From Chloroflexota bacterium (GTDB lineage: Bacteria; Chloroflexota; Dehalococcoidia; SZUA-161): a stretch of 7,831 nt of DNA. Of the stretch, positions 1 to 5,721 are shown piece by piece. The position numbers and the translations under genes are program-made. A model generated the notes under the pieces. It ran no database searches. It saw only the letters and a list, made by a program, of their open reading frames with translations, and was not told where the DNA came from. Location: contig QIGA01000014.1 in NCBI GenBank assembly GCA_003229915.1, positions 1 to 7,831 on the forward strand. Reading direction: 5' to 3'. Position 1 is the first letter of the stretch. The number at the start of each line of letters is the position of its first letter.

Positions 1-426
1 AGGCGTGGGGATTATACTAAGTATGCTCCAAAGTTGGTAGAGGAGCAGGGACTTAGTGACAGAGTTACCTTTACGGGTCGTCTGAGTACAGACGAGCTAG
101 TTAAACGCTATTCGGTATCAGAGATAGCAGTTACCGCCTCAGTCTATGAGGGCTTCGGGCTACCTTGCGCCGAAGCAATGTCATGTGGTACACCTGTTAT
201 AGCCACCAGGGCAGGAGCGCTGCCCGAGATCGTAGGGGGTGATGGTGCTGGGGTACTGGTTCCGCCAGCAGACCCCCCCGCACTGGCAGCAGCGATAAAA
301 CGCCTCCTTGCGGATGAATCACTGAGACAAAGAATGGGTGTGGCGGCCAGAAAAAGGATCGAGGAGTCCTTTAGCTGGGACGTTGCTGCCAAGAAGACCC
401 TGGAGGTCTATCAGGAGGTCTTGTAG
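1..426 (+). CDS. Glycosyltransferase family 4 (GT-B fold), C-terminal part, cut at the left edge
   Basis: The frame is open from base 1 and gives 141 residues, so the start lies outside the window. This is the nucleotide-sugar-binding C-terminal domain of a retaining GT4 enzyme, which would transfer a sugar from an activated donor onto a lipid or glycan in the cytoplasm. Visible signs are the strand RVTFTGRLS (residues 21-29), the E-x7-E signature in EGFGLPCAEAM (Glu50 and Glu58), the following CGTPVIATRAGALPEIV stretch that contacts the donor, and a closing helix ending SFSWDVAAKKTLEVY, normal for the family C-terminus. The N-terminal acceptor domain, about 200-240 residues, is missing only because of the window edge. 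The gene ends with TAG TAG, and a methyltransferase begins three bases later, which suggests co-translation. A run of seven C at 273-279 is a possible sequencing weak point, but the frame continues normally through it. Donor and acceptor cannot be inferred. Confidence 0.92.
   Translation, partial: RRGDYTKYAPKLVEEQGLSDRVTFTGRLSTDELVKRYSVSEIAVTASVYEGFGLPCAEAMSCGTPVIATRAGALPEIVGGDGAGVLVPPADPPALAAAIKRLLADESLRQRMGVAARKRIEESFSWDVAAKKTLEVYQEVL
413..419 (+). promoter_or_regulatory. Ribosome binding site for the 430 methyltransferase
   Basis: AGGAGGT lies inside the last codons of the glycosyltransferase, 10 bases before a TTG codon at 430. An in-frame TAG at 427-429 rules out any earlier start. The strong Shine-Dalgarno match supports the non-ATG start at 430 over the ATG at 454. 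Confidence 0.7.
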
Positions 427-429
427 TAG

Positions 430-1158
430 TTGCTCACCATAGATTTCAGTCTGATGCCCTTAAACGGTGGTGCACAGGTATTAGACCTGGGGTGCGGCCC
501 AGGGCGGCATAGCTGGTATGTTTGTAAGCTAGATCATTGCTCAGTATACGCTGTGGACTACGACCTTGAGTCTCTGCAGAAAGCGAAGTACATGCTCAAC
601 ATGATGGACGCGGAGAGCGAGACCAAGGGAAAGTGGACTGTACTTCAGGGGAACGCGATGACATTGCCCTTCAGCGATAAATCCTTTGATAGAATTGTCT
701 GTTCAGAGGTGCTCGAGCATGTGCTCGATGATGAGCAAGCGGTTCGGGAATTGTTCAGGGTGCTGAGGGACGACGGCGAGCTGGCTGTCAGTGTGCCTGC
801 ATATCTCCCCGAAACCATCTACTGGAAGCTATCAGAGGCTTACCACACCAATCCCGGAGGACATATACGGATATACAAAGAGCGGCAACTCATCGACCTG
901 TTTGAGCGCAACAGTATGGCGGTCTATGCTATTCGACATAAGCACGCCTTCCACTCTATCTATTGGCTGCTGCGCTGTCTGTTCGGAGTGAGGAACGAGA
1001 AAGCACGAATTCCAGCGATTTATCACAAGTTTCTAGCTTGGCAGATCGACAGGGAATCGGGGCTCCTCCACCGCCTGGAAGCCTTTTCCGACCGTCTTTT
1101 CCCCAAGAGTGTGGTTATCTACCTCAGGAAGGCTCCTCAGCAAAACTCAGCCGGTTAA
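430..1158 (+). CDS. Class I SAM-dependent methyltransferase
   Basis: This 242-residue cytoplasmic enzyme should transfer a methyl group from S-adenosylmethionine to an unidentified acceptor. Motif I is VLDLGCGPGRHS (residues 17-28), the acidic residue after strand 2 is Asp43 in AVDYD, the post-core motif LPFSDKSFDRIVCSEVLEHV spans 79-98, and strand 5 carries VLRDDGELAVSVP (111-123). The long tail, with GGHIRIYKERQL (143-154) and the closing KSVVIYLRK, resembles from memory a methyltransferase family of Actinobacteria and Chloroflexota that begins MLT(V/I)DF and sits beside GT4 genes. That resemblance supports the TTG start at 430, as does the good ribosome site upstream; an ATG at 454 is the alternative. 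The gene is three bases from the glycosyltransferase, so the likely substrate is the glycan or glycolipid made there, which is inference only. Its stop is one base from the stop of the convergent radical SAM gene. Confidence 0.9.
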   Translation: MLTIDFSLMPLNGGAQVLDLGCGPGRHSWYVCKLDHCSVYAVDYDLESLQKAKYMLNMMDAESETKGKWTVLQGNAMTLPFSDKSFDRIVCSEVLEHVLDDEQAVRELFRVLRDDGELAVSVPAYLPETIYWKLSEAYHTNPGGHIRIYKERQLIDLFERNSMAVYAIRHKHAFHSIYWLLRCLFGVRNEKARIPAIYHKFLAWQIDRESGLLHRLEAFSDRLFPKSVVIYLRKAPQQNSAG

Positions 1159-1159
1159 G

Positions 1160-2677
1160 TTAGGACCATCTCCAGACCAGGTGCCCATCCCTGAGGTCAT
1201 ATTTCAACAGCCCCTGCTCAACCCAGCTATTTATGTTCTCGTCAATACGCTGATGGGGGTAAGGTATAATATCAGCTATCCTACTTACCAGGTCTTCCTC
1301 TGGCCCCTTCTTAAGCTCGATGCCTCCCAGGCTTTCGATCACGTCACCGCTAACCAGCGCCCACGCTAGAGGGCTATGTCTCTCCGATCTCGATATTTCA
1401 CCCTGGTCTGTGTCGCTTCCTCCAGTTTCATCTGTAATCCTCAGCCCTCTATAGTATTTGTGTAGAGTTGCGGTTATGTCCTCTGGGCTAGCGCCCTCCG
1501 TCCGGCTAACGGGCCTATTGGCATCATACTTCGCCCAGTCACTTGTAAGTATCTCAAGCCCGTATTCTTCTGCCTTATCACGCACTTCGGTTCCTGGGAA
1601 AGGCGCAAGCACGTGGAAGCCATAGTAGGTATCCAGCTCTCGAGCAAACTCTATGGTTTGAAGCAGCGTTTCCTTGGTCTCACCGGGTAGCCCGAGAATA
1701 AAGGAGGCCAGCACATTGACTCCTGCATCCTTTGCCATCTTTACACTCTCCCTGATCTTGTCCAAAGTGATCTTCTTCTTGACTGTGTCCAGAATCTGCT
1801 GATTCCCACTTTCGATTCCATAGCAGAGCCAATCACATCCTGCCTTTTTCAGCTTTCGGAGCACATCAGGGTTCACTGTGTCGACCCGGGCAAAGACGCT
1901 CCACTTAAACTCCAGCCCTCTCGCAATTATCTCGTCACAGATAGCATGGAGATGCCTGTGGTTAAGCGTGAACAGATCGTCCTCGAAATTCACCTCCTTG
2001 AACCCATAGGCCAGCCCTTGCTCTATCTCATCAACTACCAGCTTGGGATTGCGAAATCTAGCCGTTCTGCCCCCCATCTTGGAGCCCACGCAGAAAATGC
2101 AGTTGAATGGGCAACCCCGGCCCGTGATGAGGCTGCAGTGAGAAGCGAGCGCATGATAACGAGAGGTAGGGAAAAGGTGTCTCGCCGGCAGAGGAAGCTC
2201 GTCGAGATTCTCGATCAAGGGCCGCCGAGGCGTTACTTTTATCCCATCCGATCTGAATGCGATCCCTTCTATTTGCTCAAGCCTCTTGCCGCCCGCGATA
2301 TCCAGCATGGTTAGCTCGCCCTCTCCCATCACTACAATATCTATCCAGGGAGCCTCATTGAGAGTATCCACAGGGGCGAACGTGACATGAGGGCCTCCTA
2401 TGACCGTTGTAATGTCGGGATTCACAGACTTGCAGCATTTGAGGATGTCCGATGCGGTGAGGTAGTTCATAGTGACGGCGGTTACGCCTACGATATCTGG
2501 CTGATATCTCTCGAGCTTACGTTTGATCTTGTCCTTCGTATATCTAGATACCAGAAGGTCCAAAACATCCACTTCGTAGTCATTATGCTCCAATATCGCA
2601 GCCAGATAGAGCAGCCCCATCGGTATTATTGGGAACTCCAGGAATGGATAAGGGGGATTTACTAACAGTGTCTTCAT
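1160..2677 (-). CDS. B12-binding-domain radical SAM enzyme
   Basis: This 505-residue protein has an N-terminal cobalamin-binding-type Rossmann domain (about 1-140). It begins MKTLLVNPPYP and includes the GGPHVTFAP and VVMGEGELT segments typical of the BchE/HpnJ-like superfamily. A radical SAM core follows at about 178-400. The cluster motif is CPFNCIFC, with Cys189, Cys193 and Cys196, and would hold a [4Fe-4S] cluster that cleaves SAM to a 5'-deoxyadenosyl radical. Core strands GIESGN (287-292) and FILGLPGET (326-334) are present. No DxHxxG motif is visible, so any cobalamin would be bound without a protein His ligand of that type, as in many members. Related enzymes do radical C-methylation, ring formation or oxidation; the substrate here is unknown. 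Residues from about 415 to 505 form an unassigned tail. The ATG has an AGGA site 7 bases upstream and lies 3 bases after the methyltransferase stop, so the two are probably co-translated. Confidence 0.92.
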   Translation of the reverse strand: MKTLLVNPPYPFLEFPIIPMGLLYLAAILEHNDYEVDVLDLLVSRYTKDKIKRKLERYQPDIVGVTAVTMNYLTASDILKCCKSVNPDITTVIGGPHVTFAPVDTLNEAPWIDIVVMGEGELTMLDIAGGKRLEQIEGIAFRSDGIKVTPRRPLIENLDELPLPARHLFPTSRYHALASHCSLITGRGCPFNCIFCVGSKMGGRTARFRNPKLVVDEIEQGLAYGFKEVNFEDDLFTLNHRHLHAICDEIIARGLEFKWSVFARVDTVNPDVLRKLKKAGCDWLCYGIESGNQQILDTVKKKITLDKIRESVKMAKDAGVNVLASFILGLPGETKETLLQTIEFARELDTYYGFHVLAPFPGTEVRDKAEEYGLEILTSDWAKYDANRPVSRTEGASPEDITATLHKYYRGLRITDETGGSDTDQGEISRSERHSPLAWALVSGDVIESLGGIELKKGPEEDLVSRIADIIPYPHQRIDENINSWVEQGLLKYDLRDGHLVWRWS

Positions 2678-2680
2678 ACT

Positions 2681-3487
2681 CTATTCCTCAGATCGTATGG
2701 ATTTTTGAGAGCACTCAACCAGTACAACATCGCTCATGCTGGGAAAGCGCCGAGCCAGCTTGTCCAGGAGGCCCATAATGAAGAATGAGACTCTCTTGGG
2801 CATTGCAGAAGTGATTCTGTCCCACATCGGTGCCCCCCAAAGCAAACAGATTCCTGACGACTCCTCTATGTTTAGATGAGAACTTACAATCTGCCTAATC
2901 AGAGGATAGTCAAACCTTAAAGTGTGATCAGGCGGCATCTCCCAGGCCTGCCTTTTGTTTAGACCTTTCCTAGGGATGAGTTTGGTCAAACGATGCGCGT
3001 TCCTGCCAAGTCGATGGCCCAGGCTTTCGAAGTTGGCGATAGATATAACTGCTTTGCCATTGGGCTTGAGAACACGAGATATTTCCTCCACAGCTTTATA
3101 GGGGTCAGGAAAATGATCCAGGGCACCCTTACACATAACCCAGTCGAAAGAACCTGACCTGAAAGGTAGGTTCTCGCCTATTCCCTGGACTAAGTCAACA
3201 CTGCTGCCGCTATCAGCAACACACACCCTGCTGCGGCCAAGCATCTTCCTCGACGGTTCCAGGCCGACGGCCTTACATCCCTTTTGGGCTATCTGTATCG
3301 TATCAACGGCCCGCCCACATCCGACATCCAGTACTTTGTCTCCTTTTACCGGGGCTATCCTCTCTATGGTCGCTTCGATCATTCTGTCAAAGAGAAATAT
3401 CAGGTCAGGGGTAACTTTCGGCGGGACAACATCGTCGTCATCCCATTCCAAATCGATCTTTGCTTCTGTCTCTTTGACCAGGCTCAT
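2681..3487 (-). CDS. Class I SAM-dependent methyltransferase (Methyltransf_11/UbiE-like)
   Basis: This 268-residue protein has a SAM-binding Rossmann fold. Motif I is KVLDVGCGRAVDT (51-63), the acidic residue after strand 2 is Glu77 in GLEPS, the motif ENLPFRSGSFDWVMCKGALDHF spans 105-126, and strand 5 is VLKPNGKAVISI (139-150). Residues 1-45 are an acidic, probably helical cap (a run of Asp at 16-19), and the C-terminal third (about 160-268) has no motif I recognise; substrate specificity is probably set there. The start codon overlaps the fumarase beta stop in an ATGA junction, with a GGAG 11 bases upstream, so translation is probably coupled to fumarase beta. The next gene follows after 3 bases. 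Pairing with a B12-type radical SAM enzyme suggests successive modification of one small molecule or lipid, but this is inference. It resembles quinone-pathway methyltransferases only at the level of the fold, and I do not call it UbiE/MenG. Confidence 0.9.
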   Translation of the reverse strand: MSLVKETEAKIDLEWDDDDVVPPKVTPDLIFLFDRMIEATIERIAPVKGDKVLDVGCGRAVDTIQIAQKGCKAVGLEPSRKMLGRSRVCVADSGSSVDLVQGIGENLPFRSGSFDWVMCKGALDHFPDPYKAVEEISRVLKPNGKAVISIANFESLGHRLGRNAHRLTKLIPRKGLNKRQAWEMPPDHTLRFDYPLIRQIVSSHLNIEESSGICLLWGAPMWDRITSAMPKRVSFFIMGLLDKLARRFPSMSDVVLVECSQKSIRSEE

Positions 3488-4050
3488 TGGCTTGCTGACT
3501 CCGCTTGAAACCGGTATTTTGCTTTACCCTCCTGGTACAAATCCCCGCCATATATGTCATTTATAACCACAGCGGGGAGGTCTTTCACCTCAAGCCGCAA
3601 GATAGCCTCGGGGCCAAGCTCTTCATAGGCAACAGTTTCAGCTTTGATTATACTTTTGGCTATGAGCGCTGCCGCTCCCCCAACAGCGGCGAAATACACT
3701 GCCTTGTGCCGCTTTATGGCTTCCTTCACTGTATCTGAGCGCGAGCCCTTGCCGATCATCGCCTTTAGTCCGACAGAAAGCAAGCGTGGTGTGTAAGCAT
3801 CCATGCGACCACTGGTAGTCGGCCCCGCCGAGCCAATTACATGCCCTGGCTTTGTTGGCGAGGGGCCCATATAGTATATCGTCTGCCCCTCAATATCGAA
3901 GGGCAATTTGTCGCCTCTATCGAGAGCCTCAATGAGACGCTTGTGCGCCGCATCCCGGCCTACATATAGGACACCGCTTATCAGCACCTGCTCACCAGAC
4001 CGTAGTTTTTCTATAACGTCAGCGCTTATGGGCGACGTGATCCTCTGCAT
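3484..4050 (-). CDS. Fumarate hydratase class I, beta subunit (TtdB/FumA C-terminal family)
   Basis: This 188-residue subunit corresponds to the C-terminal half of the long one-chain class I fumarases. With the alpha subunit it interconverts fumarate and (S)-malate using an oxygen-labile [4Fe-4S] cluster held by alpha. Family signatures are GRDAAHKRL (31-39), YYMGPSPTKPG (59-69), the active-site segment GPTTSGRMDAYTP (76-88), the AAVGGAAALIA run (121-131) and a closing LEVKDLPAVVI ... GGDLY. The length is normal for a free beta subunit. L(+)-tartrate dehydratase beta is the close alternative and cannot be excluded by motif, but adjacency to complex II genes favours fumarase. A longer reading would begin at a TTG at 4062. 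I prefer the ATG at 4050, because GGAG ends 6 bases before it and homologues start near this point. It lies 38 bases after sdhB and overlaps the next methyltransferase by 4 bases. Its alpha partner is at the far side of the sdh genes. Confidence 0.95.
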   Translation of the reverse strand: MQRITSPISADVIEKLRSGEQVLISGVLYVGRDAAHKRLIEALDRGDKLPFDIEGQTIYYMGPSPTKPGHVIGSAGPTTSGRMDAYTPRLLSVGLKAMIGKGSRSDTVKEAIKRHKAVYFAAVGGAAALIAKSIIKAETVAYEELGPEAILRLEVKDLPAVVINDIYGGDLYQEGKAKYRFQAESASQ

Positions 4051-4056
4051 CACATT

Positions 4057-4060
4057 CTCC
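4057..4060 (-). promoter_or_regulatory. Ribosome binding site deciding the fumarase beta start
   Basis: On the minus strand GGAG is followed by a 6-base spacer and an ATG at 4050-4048. The GGAG overlaps the alternative TTG start at 4062, which itself has no purine-rich site at a useful distance. This makes the inner ATG the better start. Confidence 0.6.
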
Positions 4061-4088
4061 AACCCTATCTAACTTCAACTCCACACCA

Positions 4089-4898
4089 TTATTGCGTAAC
4101 AGTGAACTCAGGCACGTCGATTTTGGGCTTGCTCGTTGCTGGGGGCTGCGCCAAAGAGGCAGGTTTCTTCTTCTTTCGCAACCGTAGGCTGTCAGAGACC
4201 ATGGCTCTCTTAAGAAGCTGTATAGCCAGTGCGGGGTCAACGCCCTTGGGGCATGCCTCAGAGCAAGCTCCAGCGAGATGACAGAGCCATATCCCATGAG
4301 GTGAATCGGCTACGTGAAATCTCTCTTTCGCTCCTATATCCCTGCGGTCTGCGCAGTACCGATATGCTTGCCCCAACGGCTGGGGGCCCAGGAAGAGACT
4401 GTCTGTGGCTACACTGGGACAGGCCGCCATGCACAGCCCGCATTTCACACAGTACGCAAACTGCACGTACGCTTCCAGCTCTTCACGAGACTGCGAATAC
4501 TCAGAGGTTGGCGCTTCGACTTCTTTCATGTCCGGACCTATAATGTAGGGCTTTATCGACTTATGCTTCGCAAACAGCGGATCGAGACTAGGCACTAAAT
4601 CCCTGATAACAGGAAAGTTGGGCAAAGACCTTACTTCGATTCTATCTGTTTTCAATTCCTCAACAGGAGAATGACAGGCAAGCATGGGGAAATTGTTGAT
4701 AAGCATACCACAAGAGCCACAAATTCCCATGCGGCACGAACTGCGAAAAGACAGTGTGTTATCCACATTCTCCTTTATGTAGATGAGGCCATCCAGCACC
4801 GTCATGCCCTGGCTGGAAGGAATAGTGAACTCTTGCAAATAAGGTTCCTTATTCTCTCCCGGATTGTATCTCTGAACTCTAAAGGTTAGCTCTTGCAT
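4089..4898 (-). CDS. sdhB: Succinate dehydrogenase/fumarate reductase iron-sulfur subunit
   Basis: This subunit carries electrons between the flavin of SdhA and the quinone site at the membrane, on the cytoplasmic face. The 269-residue form has the three-cluster pattern of the family. The [2Fe-2S] ligands are Cys55, Cys60, Cys63 and Cys75 in the plant-ferredoxin-like domain. The [4Fe-4S] ligands are Cys150, Cys153, Cys156 and Cys216. The [3Fe-4S] ligands are Cys160, Cys206 and Cys212. Numbering runs almost parallel to E. coli SdhB, but residue 63 is Cys here, where E. coli has Asp. Residue 209 is Ala, so the third cluster should stay [3Fe-4S], unlike the extra-Cys archaeal type E enzymes. The tail after about 238 is basic (RKKKK) and Pro-rich and looks non-conserved. 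A longer reading starts at an ATG at 4943 inside sdhD but has no ribosome site; the ATG at 4898 has AAGGAG 6 bases upstream and matches the usual N-terminus. Confidence 0.96.
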   Translation of the reverse strand: MQELTFRVQRYNPGENKEPYLQEFTIPSSQGMTVLDGLIYIKENVDNTLSFRSSCRMGICGSCGMLINNFPMLACHSPVEELKTDRIEVRSLPNFPVIRDLVPSLDPLFAKHKSIKPYIIGPDMKEVEAPTSEYSQSREELEAYVQFAYCVKCGLCMAACPSVATDSLFLGPQPLGQAYRYCADRRDIGAKERFHVADSPHGIWLCHLAGACSEACPKGVDPALAIQLLKRAMVSDSLRLRKKKKPASLAQPPATSKPKIDVPEFTVTQ

Positions 4899-4904
4899 GC
4901 GTTG

Positions 4905-4910
4905 CTCCTT
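4905..4910 (-). promoter_or_regulatory. Ribosome binding site deciding the sdhB start
   Basis: AAGGAG on the minus strand with a 6-base spacer to the ATG at 4898-4896. It lies between the sdhD stop (4933) and sdhB. The upstream ATG at 4943 has an AT-rich leader with no such site, so the shorter sdhB is preferred. Confidence 0.7.
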
Positions 4911-4932
4911 GGCACCCATCATTTCTATCTGC

Positions 4933-5262
4933 TCAAAACGCATTTATGACGATATAAGCGGCATATCCGAAGATCGCTACTCCGATAGCCAGCAATGCCC
5001 AATCCAAGACTTTGACCGCCGAGTTTGGTATGGATAGTTCCAGAATAATCGTCCTCAACCCGTGGAGTCCGTGGTAAAGGCCAAAGATCAAGAGGAAGAG
5101 GTACAAGGTGAGCCAACCGGAGCTGGCTGCTCTTTCGGAAACCGATTCCCAACTAGTAGGTTCCCCGCTACTGAGATATGACGCAAACAGATGCGCACCA
5201 ATGAAGAAAAAGAGACCGATACCGGTGATGTACTGCAGAATCTTGAGTCGCGTCTCCTTCAT
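4933..5262 (-). CDS. sdhD: Complex II membrane anchor subunit, SdhD-like
   Basis: This 109-residue hydrophobic protein has three predicted membrane helices, about 11-31, 49-70 and 85-107. With SdhC it should form the membrane domain that holds SdhA-SdhB, binds quinone and carries haem b. His24 in the first helix (IGAHLF) and His64 in the second are the likely haem ligands. His64 opens an H-x3-G-x-R pattern (HGLHGLR, 64-70) that is shared with SdhC, as seen in this superfamily. His67 is an extra His in the same stretch. Sequence conservation in these anchors is low, so the call rests on the helix and His pattern and on the position between sdhC and sdhB. The start is supported by AGGA, partly inside the sdhC stop, 7 bases upstream of the ATG; the gap to sdhC is 9 bases. 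Confidence 0.88.
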   Translation of the reverse strand: MKETRLKILQYITGIGLFFFIGAHLFASYLSSGEPTSWESVSERAASSGWLTLYLFLLIFGLYHGLHGLRTIILELSIPNSAVKVLDWALLAIGVAIFGYAAYIVINAF

Positions 5263-5271
5263 AACAGCTTC

Positions 5272-5721
5272 CTACGTGACAATCTCAATTAGTACATATA
5301 ACAACAGGGCTGCCATCACAGCTAACATCGCCAACGTAATGGGTCGTCGGCGACGCATCGAATCAACATAGGGATATACTGGGGGCTTGGGTTTCCCCAG
5401 AGTGAAACCCAAATGCTGGAGTATGAGCCTGCCTCCGTTCAGGGCGTGGAAAATAAAGGCTGCTACCACCAGATACTCACCCACCCTGAATCCGGGGTTA
5501 CTCAGGAATTCCATAGTGTTCGTCCAGGCATCCTCCCCTCCCAGGCGGGTCCCGTTTGCGATCAAGTGCAGGGTTATATAGGCCAGCAAGCCAAGGCCCG
5601 TCAATCTGTGAAGCGTGAAGAGATACCTCTCCAGAGTATAGCGTCCTGCCCACACCCAACCTCTGATACCCAAACTATTGGGCAAATGACGGTTCTCTTC
5701 GCTTGCAGGCTTGCCTGCCAT
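5272..5721 (-). CDS. sdhC: Complex II cytochrome b subunit, SdhC
   Basis: This 149-residue membrane subunit has three predicted helices at about 41-57, 80-104 and 127-147, after a soluble N-terminal stretch. The conserved segment FTLHRLTG (35-42) matches the S/T-x-x-H-R-x-S/T-G motif of SdhC proteins, in which the Arg (here Arg39) lies near the quinone site. His52 in helix 1 (TLHLIA) and His92 in helix 2 are the probable haem ligands. His92 begins HALNGGR, the same H-x3-G-x-R pattern as in SdhD. A basic loop (RRRR, 123-126) precedes helix 3, consistent with a cytoplasmic position by the positive-inside rule. The ATG at 5721 shares its A with the sdhA TGA stop (TGATG) and has AGGA 7 bases upstream. 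A GTG at 5748 would add nine residues but has no ribosome site. Translation is likely coupled to sdhA. Confidence 0.93.
   Translation of the reverse strand: MAGKPASEENRHLPNSLGIRGWVWAGRYTLERYLFTLHRLTGLGLLAYITLHLIANGTRLGGEDAWTNTMEFLSNPGFRVGEYLVVAAFIFHALNGGRLILQHLGFTLGKPKPPVYPYVDSMRRRRPITLAMLAVMAALLLYVLIEIVT

Noticed and set aside
273..279. Run of seven C in the glycosyltransferase as a possible frameshift or phase-variable tract
   Set aside because: The conserved protein frame is intact on both sides, and seven bases is short for phase variation.
1121..1197. Perfect 8-bp inverted repeat ACCTCAGG / CCTGAGGT around the convergent stops, considered as a bidirectional terminator
   Set aside because: The arms are 61 bases apart, both lie in coding sequence and no T run follows; probably chance.
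1946..2314. Plus-strand 122-codon open frame antisense to the radical SAM gene
   Set aside because: It is opposite the radical SAM core with its Cys motif; the real gene explains the open frame.
4019..4297. Minus-strand 92-codon frame across the sdhB end and fumarase beta start
   Set aside because: It overlaps two conserved genes in another frame and ends inside fumarase beta; no protein-like features.
4089..4943. Longer sdhB starting inside sdhD at 4943
   Set aside because: No ribosome site precedes it, the extra 15 residues are not family-like, and a strong AAGGAG site fits the ATG at 4898.
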